Source: RGIG8748 sp045544515 (GTDB taxonomy: Bacteria > Bacillota > Clostridia > UMGS1810). From it: a stretch of DNA of 55,481 nt. The stretch covers positions 1 to 55,481 of the forward strand of contig JAZPZD010000011.1 of assembly GCA_045544515.1 (NCBI GenBank). Direction: 5' to 3'. Positions 25,761 through 33,270 of this stretch are shown here, one piece after another. Within the stretch, counting starts at the first letter, position 1. Each line of letters opens with the position of its first letter. Under the pieces are notes generated by a model. The model saw nothing but the letters and a program-made list of their open reading frames with translations. It ran no database searches and was not told the origin of the DNA. A program made the position numbers and the translations under genes.

Positions 25761-25790
25761 ATTATATATGTCTTTGACACGGCTTGTCAA
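25761..25790 (-). promoter_or_regulatory. Promoter of the pseudouridine synthase-tex operon
   Basis: Minus-strand TTGACA (25785-25790), 18-bp spacer, TATAAT (25761-25766). The -35 box overlaps the opposite-strand -35 box of the protease promoter. Confidence 0.8.
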
Positions 25791-25812
25791 ATATTTGTTT
25801 TTGTGTTATACT
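25784..25812 (+). promoter_or_regulatory. Promoter of the S8 protease gene
   Basis: TTGTCA (25784-25789), 17-bp spacer, TATACT (25807-25812). It shares its -35 position with the divergent promoter, so the two are likely to compete for polymerase. Confidence 0.65.
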
Positions 25813-25819
25813 TTATTTA

Positions 25820-25847
25820 AGCACACGGTGTTCGACTCCCGTGTGCT
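25820..25847 (+). promoter_or_regulatory. 5'-leader hairpin of the protease mRNA
   Basis: Stem AGCACACGG/CCGTGTGCT (9 bp) with a TGTTCGACTC loop, located at or just after the expected transcription start. A related hairpin with compensating changes lies at 140-165 after ctsR. It may stabilise or regulate the transcript; the function is unknown. Confidence 0.5.
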
Positions 25848-25872
25848 CACACAAAAATTTTGGAGGCGTATT

Positions 25873-28800
25873 ATGAAAAAGCTTATTTGTTTGTTTGTTA
25901 CTTTGTTTGTTGTTGCAATGAGTATACCCTCTTTTGCCGCGTCAAAAAAAGAGGTGGTATTTGTCAAGCTCAAAGATGTTACAGATGGTCTTTTTGTAAG
26001 CATGCCCGAAAAGGCAAGCCAAGTAAAAAAGATGGCGGTGGATGAGGCGAAAAAGGATACTCTAAATACCGTTGACGGCAAAATAAGATATTCCTTTACG
26101 GAGATAACAGCGGGATTTTCTATGGAGATTGACAAAAACGATATAGAAAAGATAGCAAAATCCGATTATGTAGAAAAGGTAATAGTTCTGCCGCGAATAA
26201 TTGCAGACAAACCGAGCGAGAGCACGATTGCAGACCCCCAGACCTGCTGTGATATAATGAATATCCCATATGCACACGAACTGGGATATCTCGGGAAGGG
26301 CGGTCTTGTTGCTGTAATAGACGGCTCTTTTGACAGCGGGCATGATTTTTTTGCACAAGAAGCAGAAAGCCCCAAGATAGAAAAAGACACCCTTCAAAAT
26401 GTGATAGAAAGTAAGGGGTTAAATGCAGTTTTGTCATCGGATGCCTTGTACAAAAATTCCAAGCTGCCCTTTGTGTATAATTACAGTCTGAAAACCAACG
26501 AAACACAGGGTGTTGACAGTCACGGTACACATGTTGCAGGAATTGTTGCAGGCAAAAACGGCAAAAGAGGCGAAATAGAATTAAACGGTGTAGCCCCCGA
26601 AAGCCAGATTGCACTTATGGCGGTAGAAGACCAAGACGGATACATGTACATAGATTCTGTTCTGGCGGCAATGGAGGACTGTATCAAAATAGGTGCAGAT
26701 GTAGTAAATATTAGTCTTGGTATATCCTATGGCGAACTTGTTGACATATTCGATGAAGCAGTTACAAATATGAAAAACGCAGGAGTGGTTGTCTGTGCTG
26801 CAGCGGGAAACGACTCGAGGGGATATCTTAAGGGAGATATTTCTCCTCTCAATATAGATTATGCAGAGTTCAGCTCTCCTGCATCTGCAAAAGAAGTGGT
26901 AAGCGTTGCAAACGCTGTGGCACCATCTGCAGAAATGATAGTGAGCACCATGAAATGCGGCAACAGACAGTTTTCTTATGCCAACGGTGATGTGAGCCTT
27001 TTATCACACTTTGGCGGGGAAAAGAGGGAGTTTGTATACTGCGGACTGGGCAGAAAAGATGAGGTTACACAGGATCTCACAGGAAAGATTGCCCTTGTCA
27101 GAAGAGGCGAAATCACATTTATAGAAAAAGCCGAAAATGTTAAAAATGCAGGTGCGTGTGCCCTGATAGTTGCAAATAATTCGGAGGCACTTTTTAATAT
27201 CAATTGCGGTGGAGTGTTGCCAAGTGCAGTTGTAACAAAGAGCATAGGCGAATTTCTTGCAAATTCTGATGATGCGGTTTTGGATATAAATGCGTCAGAA
27301 GAACTGGTATATCTGGCACAATCAGGCTACAGCATCAATGCTAATTCCGGCTGGGGAACGGGAATGGACCTTGAACTTAAGCCCGATATTTCAACCCCGG
27401 GAACACAAATTCTCTCTTCGGTTACCGGCGGAGAGTACCAGCTGCAAAGCGGTACCTCGATGTCTACACCGCATTATGCAGGTGTGTATCTTCTTGTAAA
27501 TGAATATGTAAAAAAGGCAGGGTTTGAACCGTCGCAGAATCTTGCACAAAACATCATAATGTCTTCGGCAAGGATTTTGCGAAATGAAGACACCAATATC
27601 CCCTATTCCCCCAGAAATCAGGGAGCAGGACTTGCCGATGTCAAAGCGGCACTAAATACCAAGGTTATCCTGAAAGGTCACGACGGAAAAGGCAAGCTGT
27701 CTCTGGGAGAAAATCTGGGTGACGAAATAAGCTTCAAAATATATGCACAAAACATCACACAGACCGATGTGACCTTTGATAAGATAACAGTTGAGGTTAT
27801 GACAGATGATATTACCCAAGACGGATATGTGGGCAAAGTAAAGTCCATCCCCTTTTCCTGCGATGGCGTATCCGAGATAACGGTTGAGGCAAATTCGGAA
27901 AAAGAAATAGAATTTAATATTACATTGGACAGCGAAGCAACAAAAGAAAATCTGCAAATATTTGAAAACGGTTTTTTTGTTGACGGATATGTTATAATGA
28001 AGAAAAGCGGCACGGATTTAAAGGCAAGTATTCCGTTTACAGGCTTTTACGGAGACTGGGAAAAAGCACCGCTTGTGGATCTGCCCTGGTACGAAGATGA
28101 CAGCTTTTACTCTGTTACGGGACTGTATGGAGCCTTGGGCAGTGAGTGCAACATAGAAGAGCACGACTGCTCTGCACTGGGTGTAAATACCTTTGCCGTT
28201 CTCCTTTCGGAAGAAAACCCCGAAATCGACCCTATGGATTACAGCGGTATACAATATGCAGGCTTTTCTCCAAACGGCGATGCTTTATTGGACAGCCTTT
28301 GCATAACATCTTTTACAATGAGGCCGTGCTATGACCTTGATGTTACAATTACTGACAAAGACCAAAATGTAATCTACACAGACACAAAGAGCATTGTGGA
28401 TAAATATTTGCTCATATGCAGTGATGCAGACCTCTCTATTGCCGAGGGTGACTACACTGCAAGGATAAGCGGCGTTTATGCATCGGATAACAATACGAAA
28501 TACGAGCTTGATATGCCGTTTTATGTAGATACAACAAAGCCCGTAATAGACAAGATAGAAATAACGCAGGATAACGGCAGAAAGCTCCTTAAGGTAAATG
28601 CCTCGGACAACAGGTACATAATGGGCATTGAGCTTATTAAAGATGGCAACATATTATCTTTGCAGGTACCTGTGCCTTCGGACAAGGCGGAATTTTTGTT
28701 TGATATAACGGGACTTATGGAAACAGAGCTTGAAATATATGTGACAGACTACGCATATAATACCTTTTCGGCAGGTGTGACAGGTCTCGAAGCTATGATA

Positions 28801-29085
28801 GAAAAACCGCTTGTTTTCGGCGATAAAAGTGCGGTGGCAATAGCAGATTTTGTAAATCTCACAGGCGACAGCATAACAGCGGACATCTTTGCGGTATTGT
28901 ATGATGAAAATGGCAATATGAAGGATGTATCTTTAAAGAAGGGCGAGCAAATACTGCCACAGAGCAGTACAAAGCTCTTTGAGCTTGAAAATGTTGCATC
29001 GGGAGATGTAATAAAGATTATAACAGTGGAAAGCAGCACATTAGCTCCCCTTTGCAAATACGCCGAAAAGAAAGCGGTCAAATAA
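25873..29085 (+). CDS. Large secreted S8 (subtilisin-like) protease with PA insert
   Basis: Extracellular serine protease of about 1070 aa, resembling the lactocepin/C5a-peptidase group. It has a signal peptide (1-22, ends SIPSFA) and a pro-region to about 120. The catalytic triad is D150 (VAVIDGSFD), H217 (DSHGTHVAG) and S529 (SGTSMSTPH), with oxyanion N313 (AAAGND). A protease-associated domain is inserted at about 385-475, and beta-rich Fn3-like modules follow to the end. No LPXTG or SLH anchor is present, so it is probably released. The start is the ATG at 25873 after TTGGAGG. Single-gene unit. Substrate unknown. Confidence 0.93.
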   Translation: MKKLICLFVTLFVVAMSIPSFAASKKEVVFVKLKDVTDGLFVSMPEKASQVKKMAVDEAKKDTLNTVDGKIRYSFTEITAGFSMEIDKNDIEKIAKSDYVEKVIVLPRIIADKPSESTIADPQTCCDIMNIPYAHELGYLGKGGLVAVIDGSFDSGHDFFAQEAESPKIEKDTLQNVIESKGLNAVLSSDALYKNSKLPFVYNYSLKTNETQGVDSHGTHVAGIVAGKNGKRGEIELNGVAPESQIALMAVEDQDGYMYIDSVLAAMEDCIKIGADVVNISLGISYGELVDIFDEAVTNMKNAGVVVCAAAGNDSRGYLKGDISPLNIDYAEFSSPASAKEVVSVANAVAPSAEMIVSTMKCGNRQFSYANGDVSLLSHFGGEKREFVYCGLGRKDEVTQDLTGKIALVRRGEITFIEKAENVKNAGACALIVANNSEALFNINCGGVLPSAVVTKSIGEFLANSDDAVLDINASEELVYLAQSGYSINANSGWGTGMDLELKPDISTPGTQILSSVTGGEYQLQSGTSMSTPHYAGVYLLVNEYVKKAGFEPSQNLAQNIIMSSARILRNEDTNIPYSPRNQGAGLADVKAALNTKVILKGHDGKGKLSLGENLGDEISFKIYAQNITQTDVTFDKITVEVMTDDITQDGYVGKVKSIPFSCDGVSEITVEANSEKEIEFNITLDSEATKENLQIFENGFFVDGYVIMKKSGTDLKASIPFTGFYGDWEKAPLVDLPWYEDDSFYSVTGLYGALGSECNIEEHDCSALGVNTFAVLLSEENPEIDPMDYSGIQYAGFSPNGDALLDSLCITSFTMRPCYDLDVTITDKDQNVIYTDTKSIVDKYLLICSDADLSIAEGDYTARISGVYASDNNTKYELDMPFYVDTTKPVIDKIEITQDNGRKLLKVNASDNRYIMGIELIKDGNILSLQVPVPSDKAEFLFDITGLMETELEIYVTDYAYNTFSAGVTGLEAMIEKPLVFGDKSAVAIADFVNLTGDSITADIFAVLYDENGNMKDVSLKKGEQILPQSSTKLFELENVASGDVIKIITVESSTLAPLCKYAEKKAVK

Positions 29086-29364
29086 CAAAAATGTTGACAA
29101 ATCGTACCAAAGTTACATAAAAAGTGCACAAATTAGTCCCAATGTGGATAATATGGGAAAATTTTAGTTGACAAATAAAATATGATGGTATATAATTAGA
29201 TGTGATTTTTAGTCGGCAAAAGGTTTTTTAAATGAATTTCGTTTCTCCGCGGTGTACGCAGCGGAGTTCCCAAGCCGTAGGGACGGCAGATACGGCATAA
29301 GCATTTGCTTGATTTAAAGAACTTTCAATATACAGCTGTACTTTTGTAAGGAGGTGTAGAGTTA
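29086..29364. other. rpmH upstream region and leader
   Basis: Holds one perfect DnaA box (TGTGGATAA, 29143-29151), the rpmH promoter and a 168-nt leader. The leader can fold into CTCCGC/GCGGAG and GCCGT/ACGGC hairpins around 29246-29297. In many Bacillota this stretch adjoins dnaA; here dnaA is about 17 kb away. Confidence 0.55.
29168..29196 (+). promoter_or_regulatory. Sigma-A promoter of rpmH
   Basis: TTGACA (29168-29173), 17-bp spacer, TATAAT (29191-29196): fully consensus, fitting a highly expressed ribosomal protein gene. Confidence 0.92.
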
Positions 29365-29499
29365 ATGAAAAGAACATATCAGCCTAACGTAAGACACAGA
29401 AGCAAAGTTCACGGCTTCAGAGCAAGAATGAGTGACGCAAACGGCAGAAAAGTTTTAGCTCGCAGAAGATTAAAGGGTAGAAAAGTTTTATCCGCGTAA
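29365..29499 (+). CDS. rpmH: Ribosomal protein L34
   Basis: 44-aa large-subunit protein. It begins MKRTYQPNVRHRSKVHGF and ends RRLKGRKVLSA, the classical L34 sequence. The ATG follows a very strong AAGGAGGTG site. First gene of the rpmH-rnpA-yidD-yidC-jag block. Confidence 0.98.
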   Translation: MKRTYQPNVRHRSKVHGFRARMSDANGRKVLARRRLKGRKVLSA

Positions 29500-29520
29500 G
29501 ATTTGCCGTTGTCATTAAAC

Positions 29521-29541
29521 GATTGAGGTATATCCTCAATC
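29521..29541 (+). terminator. Small hairpin after rpmH
   Basis: Perfect 8-bp stem GATTGAGG/CCTCAATC with a 5-base loop, 21 nt after the rpmH stop. It lacks a U tract, so it may protect the rpmH mRNA 3' end or be a processing site rather than a terminator. Confidence 0.5.
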
Positions 29542-29564
29542 CTACAAGTTTAAGATTGCTGTAG

Positions 29565-29637
29565 GGAACGGTCTTTAAGTCCTTTTATAAAGGGCTTTGG
29601 ATGGGGCGTTGATGCTCCGGCCGTTCCGTTTTTTGTG
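29565..29637 (+). terminator. Branched terminator-like structure between rpmH and rnpA
   Basis: Outer stem GGAACGG/CCGTTCC closes two internal hairpins (around AAGTCCTTTTATAAAGGGCTT and GGGGC-GTTGAT-GCTCC) and is followed by GTTTTTT. It probably ends most rpmH transcripts and lets a minority read into rnpA, matching the need for much L34 and little RNase P protein. Confidence 0.65.
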
Positions 29638-29658
29638 ATACGGAAAGGGGGATTATCT

Positions 29659-29985
29659 GTGAAAAAAACGGTTAAACTCAACAGAGAGTTTGTCTATGCG
29701 TACAAAAAAGGCAAAAAGATAGTCTCCGATTGCTTTGTTTTTTACTATTACAAAAACAGAAAGCAAACATGCCACCTTGGAATAACTGTTTCCAAGGCGG
29801 TGGGCAAGGCCCACGACCGAAACCGTGCCAAAAGGCTCATCCGCTCCTCTTACAGAGAGTGTATGCCGCCTCTTTCAAACGGCTACAATATCATCATATC
29901 GGCACGGTCAAAGATGGCATATGTACCTTATGCAAGGGTACTGTCGTCTATGAAATATTGTATAGAAAAGTCTGAACTTGAATGA
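29659..29985 (+). CDS. rnpA: Ribonuclease P protein component
   Basis: Protein cofactor of RNase P, which matures tRNA 5' ends. It shows the RNR signature region AVGKAHDRNRAKRLIRSSYRE and the N-terminal KLNREFVYAYKKGKK. 108 aa. I use the GTG at 29659 after AAAGGGGGATT. Ends in a 4-bp overlap with yidD (ATGA). Confidence 0.95.
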   Translation: MKKTVKLNREFVYAYKKGKKIVSDCFVFYYYKNRKQTCHLGITVSKAVGKAHDRNRAKRLIRSSYRECMPPLSNGYNIIISARSKMAYVPYARVLSSMKYCIEKSELE

Positions 29986-30191
29986 AAAAGATACTTATCC
30001 GCATAATTAAGTTTTACAGAAAAAGAATATCCCCTCTTAAAAAGCCGTGTTGCAGGTTTTATCCCTCGTGCTCGTCATATGCACTCGAGGCGGTTACCAA
30101 GTACGGAGCACTAAAGGGCAGCTTTCTTGCTGTAAAGCGTATCTTGAAATGCCACCCGTTTAATGCGGGCGGCTACGACCCTCTACGATAG
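29982..30191 (+). CDS. yidD: Membrane protein insertion efficiency factor YidD
   Basis: 69-aa protein with the invariant core CRFYPSCSSYALEAV and the C-terminal HPFNAGGYDPL. Assists YidC-dependent insertion of membrane proteins. Translationally coupled to rnpA and 11 bp before yidC. Confidence 0.97.
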   Translation: MKKILIRIIKFYRKRISPLKKPCCRFYPSCSSYALEAVTKYGALKGSFLAVKRILKCHPFNAGGYDPLR

Positions 30192-30202
30192 GAGAATATA
30201 CT

Positions 30203-31153
30203 ATGGGTTATATATACAGAGCCTTTGGCTTTATATTAAAATCAATATATGATGTGTTTTCTAATTACGGTATTGCCGTAATACTTCTTACACTTGTAAT
30301 CAAGCTCATTGTGCTTCCGCTTACTCTCAAGCAGCAAAAGTCTATGACCAAGATGCAGAGAATTCAGCCCAAGCTCAAAGAACTTCAGGAAAAATACAAA
30401 TACGACAAAGAGAGAGCCAGCCAGGAAACTATGAAGCTCTACAAGGAATACGGGGTAAACCCCATGGGCGGATGTCTTCCGCTTCTTATTCAGTTCCCGA
30501 TACTTATCGCTATGTACAGAGTTATTCAGCAGCCTGCAGAGTATGTGCTCGGCTATGGCAAAAAGGCACTCGAAGGCCTTTATAAGACATACGAGATTTC
30601 GTCGAGAGCGGCAGGTGCACAGATTGAACTTGCAGAAAAGTTAGGTCTCAACTTTGACTTTTTCGGTCTTGACCTTGCACGCACACCGTGGACAGAGTTT
30701 TCCGCATTTTTAAGCGGCAAGGCAGGAGCCATTGCACTTACGGCACTTATTATACCGATACTTTCGGGTGTTACAACCTATCTTACAAGTAAGATAACCA
30801 CCCTTATGAACAAGGACAAAAATGCCGATACACCCAAGGCAGAGGCAAAGCCGCAAAGAATTCTCTCTCCCGACCAGAAGAAAGACCCCACCGAAAATCC
30901 CGGCGAGAGCATGACAAAATCTATGACATACTTTATGCCGTTTATGACATTGTGGCTTACATTTACATTCCCTGCGGCACTTGGCCTTTACTGGACAATA
31001 TCCAATGTACTCACCCTTGTGCAGACGGTGGTATTAAACGGATATTACAACAAAAAGCTCGCAAAAGAACTCGAAGAGCAGGACAAAATCCGCGAAGCAA
31101 AAATCCAGGAAAAAATAAAAAAATATAATTTGAAAAAGAAAAAAAGAGGTTAA
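30203..31153 (+). CDS. yidC: Membrane protein insertase YidC/OxaA
   Basis: Inserts membrane proteins alone or with Sec. It has the Gram-positive form without the large periplasmic domain: first helix with ILLTLVIKLIVLPLTLKQQKSM, conserved PLLIQFPILIAMYRV, further helices at about 170-190 and 235-275, and a strongly basic tail (KIKKYNLKKKKRG). 316 aa. An insert at about 200-230 (KNADTPKAEAK) lies in a cytoplasmic loop. There is no obvious lipobox at the N-terminus. Confidence 0.97.
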   Translation: MGYIYRAFGFILKSIYDVFSNYGIAVILLTLVIKLIVLPLTLKQQKSMTKMQRIQPKLKELQEKYKYDKERASQETMKLYKEYGVNPMGGCLPLLIQFPILIAMYRVIQQPAEYVLGYGKKALEGLYKTYEISSRAAGAQIELAEKLGLNFDFFGLDLARTPWTEFSAFLSGKAGAIALTALIIPILSGVTTYLTSKITTLMNKDKNADTPKAEAKPQRILSPDQKKDPTENPGESMTKSMTYFMPFMTLWLTFTFPAALGLYWTISNVLTLVQTVVLNGYYNKKLAKELEEQDKIREAKIQEKIKKYNLKKKKRG

Positions 31154-31155
31154 TT

Positions 31156-31779
31156 ATGATTAATACAATAGAAAAATCAGCAAAAACCAAAGACGAAGCA
31201 ATAGAGCTTGCTTTAAAGGAACTTGGCATAACTATAGAAGAAGCAGAGATAGAAGTTGTAGAAGAAGGCTCAAAGGGATTTTTGGGATTGGGCGGCAAGG
31301 ACGCCACAGTTAAGGTATCGTTCAAGGATTCCTGCGAAAAGAGAGCAAAGAGATTTTTGTCAGGTCTTTTTGATATACTCGGAGAAGAAGTTGACATCTC
31401 CTCCAAGGAAGAAAAGGACAACCTCTCTATAGAGCTTTCGGGTTCGGATATGGGACTTGTTATCGGCAAGAGAGGCGAAACATTGGACGCTCTTCAGCAT
31501 CTTACAAGCCTTGTTGTAAACAGAGGCGACCTTGACTTTGTAAAGGTTTCGCTCGATACCGAGAACTACCGCGAAAAGAGAGTAATGGCACTGGAAAAGC
31601 TGGCGTTAAAGCTTGCGGGCAAGGTTGCAAAGACAGGCAGAAACACCAGTCTGGAGCCTATGAACGCTTACGAAAGAAGAATTATCCACGCTACACTTCA
31701 GGATCACGACAAGGTTACCACATACAGTGTGGGTCAGGGTATGAAGCGTAAGGTTGTTATTGCACTTAAAAAAGATTAA
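31156..31779 (+). CDS. khpB: RNA-binding protein Jag/KhpB
   Basis: Three-part protein: Jag_N domain (1-52, EGSKGFLGLGGKDATV), KH domain (LVIGKRGETLDALQHLTSLVVNR) and C-terminal R3H (about 145-207, MNAYERRIIHATLQDH). It partners with KhpA to bind many RNAs and influences elongation and division in streptococci. 207 aa, 2 bp after yidC. Ends before a strong terminator. Confidence 0.96.
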   Translation: MINTIEKSAKTKDEAIELALKELGITIEEAEIEVVEEGSKGFLGLGGKDATVKVSFKDSCEKRAKRFLSGLFDILGEEVDISSKEEKDNLSIELSGSDMGLVIGKRGETLDALQHLTSLVVNRGDLDFVKVSLDTENYREKRVMALEKLALKLAGKVAKTGRNTSLEPMNAYERRIIHATLQDHDKVTTYSVGQGMKRKVVIALKKD

Positions 31780-31797
31780 TTTTTGATACGAAAAGGT

Positions 31798-31846
31798 TGC
31801 CCGTCGGCTCGCCGTTTTAGTCGGCTTTTGCGACGGGCAGTTTTGT
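31798..31846 (+). terminator. Terminator after khpB
   Basis: 9-bp stem TGCCCGTCG/CGACGGGCA enclosing a second GC-rich hairpin, followed by a T-rich tract (GTTTTGTTTT). Confidence 0.85.
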
Positions 31847-31885
31847 TTTAAATAGTGTGCAAATTTTTAATTAGGGAGTGGTCAT

Positions 31886-33262
31886 ATGGATTTTGACACA
31901 ACCATTGCAGCCGTATCCACGCCGCACGGCAGGGGCGGTATTTCTATAATCCGTATCAGCGGCAAAGACGCACTTAAAGTTGCAGACAAGGTTTTTAAAA
32001 ATAAGAATAACAAGACGGTATCAGATGCCAAGAGCCACACCATACTCTACGGCTTTGCCGTAAAAGATGACGGCAGCGAAATCGACCAGGTGCTCTGCTC
32101 TGTGATGAAAGCTCCGAGGACATACACAGGCGAGGATGTTGCCGAGATCAGCTGTCATGGCGGTATCATAAGCACACGCGAAATTCTTTCGGCGTGTTTA
32201 AACGCAGGTGCACGCCTTGCCGAGCCTGGTGAATTTACCAAGAGGGCGTTTTTAAACGGCAAGATGGATCTTACCCAGGCGGAGTCCGTAATCGACATAA
32301 TAAACGCTCCCACCAAGGAGAGCCACAGCGTGTCGGTTCATCAGCTAAAGGGTGCACTGTCCGAGAGGATTGGCGCAATAAGAGAAAACCTTCTTGAGCT
32401 TACATCGCATTTGCAGGTACTAATTGACTTTGCCGACGAGGATCTGGAGCCGTTAACCGACAAGGAGTATTTTGAAGCACTAAAAAAAGCCCTTGATGAT
32501 GTACAAAAGCTCATTGCCACATCCGACAGAGGCAGAATTATCAAAGACGGTGTAAACACCGCCATCGTGGGCAAGCCAAACGCGGGCAAGTCCTCGCTTC
32601 TTAACCTTTTGTACGGGGGCGAAAGAGCTATTGTAACAGATATTGAGGGTACAACCCGAGACGCCATAGAAGAAAATATATCCTTTGGCGGTGTTTTGCT
32701 CAATGTTTCCGATACGGCAGGCATCAGGCAAACCGAGGATGTTATAGAAAAAATCGGCGTAGAAAAGTCCAAAGAGATTTTGGCGGCAGCGGATCTTGTT
32801 ATCTTTGTGACCGATGCCACAAAACCCCTCGATGACAACGACAGATATATAATGGAGAGCGTAAAGGACAAAAACACCATTGTTTTAATTAACAAATCCG
32901 AAATAGGTAGCAGCGTGGACAAAAAAGAATTTAAACACTTTACAGACAGAGTTATAGAATTTTCTGTAAAAGAGAAAAAAGGCGTAACAGAGCTCGAGGA
33001 TATGATAAAAAAAATGTTTGGAAACGGCGATATTTCATCCTCCGACGATGCCCTCATTACCAGTATACGCCACAAAGACGCACTGGTTAAGGCACAAGAC
33101 GCTCTCAAAAGTGCCATAGAAGCGATTGAAGGTGGAATAGAAGCTAATATGACCTTTATAGACATAGAAAACGCCATATCTGCCCTTGGCGAAATAACGG
33201 GGCAGACTGTGGCAGAGGAAATTGTGGACAGGATATTCCACAGCTTTTGCGTAGGAAAGTAG
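31886..33262 (+). CDS. mnmE: tRNA modification GTPase MnmE
   Basis: With MnmG it adds the carboxymethylaminomethyl group to U34 of certain tRNAs. The N-terminal tetrahydrofolate-binding domain starts TIAAVSTPHGRGGISIIRISG. The helical domain follows, with an inserted G domain (G1 GKPNAGKSS about 228-236, G2 EGTTRDAI, G3 DTAG), and the C-terminal FCVGK carries the essential cysteine. 458 aa. Followed within 8 bp by mnmG. Confidence 0.98.
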   Translation: MDFDTTIAAVSTPHGRGGISIIRISGKDALKVADKVFKNKNNKTVSDAKSHTILYGFAVKDDGSEIDQVLCSVMKAPRTYTGEDVAEISCHGGIISTREILSACLNAGARLAEPGEFTKRAFLNGKMDLTQAESVIDIINAPTKESHSVSVHQLKGALSERIGAIRENLLELTSHLQVLIDFADEDLEPLTDKEYFEALKKALDDVQKLIATSDRGRIIKDGVNTAIVGKPNAGKSSLLNLLYGGERAIVTDIEGTTRDAIEENISFGGVLLNVSDTAGIRQTEDVIEKIGVEKSKEILAAADLVIFVTDATKPLDDNDRYIMESVKDKNTIVLINKSEIGSSVDKKEFKHFTDRVIEFSVKEKKGVTELEDMIKKMFGNGDISSSDDALITSIRHKDALVKAQDALKSAIEAIEGGIEANMTFIDIENAISALGEITGQTVAEEIVDRIFHSFCVGK

Positions 33263-33270
33263 GTAGATTT

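Noticed and set aside
25821..25858. tRNA-like element (T-loop GTTCGACTC)
   Set aside because: No D-arm, anticodon arm or CCA; only a single hairpin can be formed.
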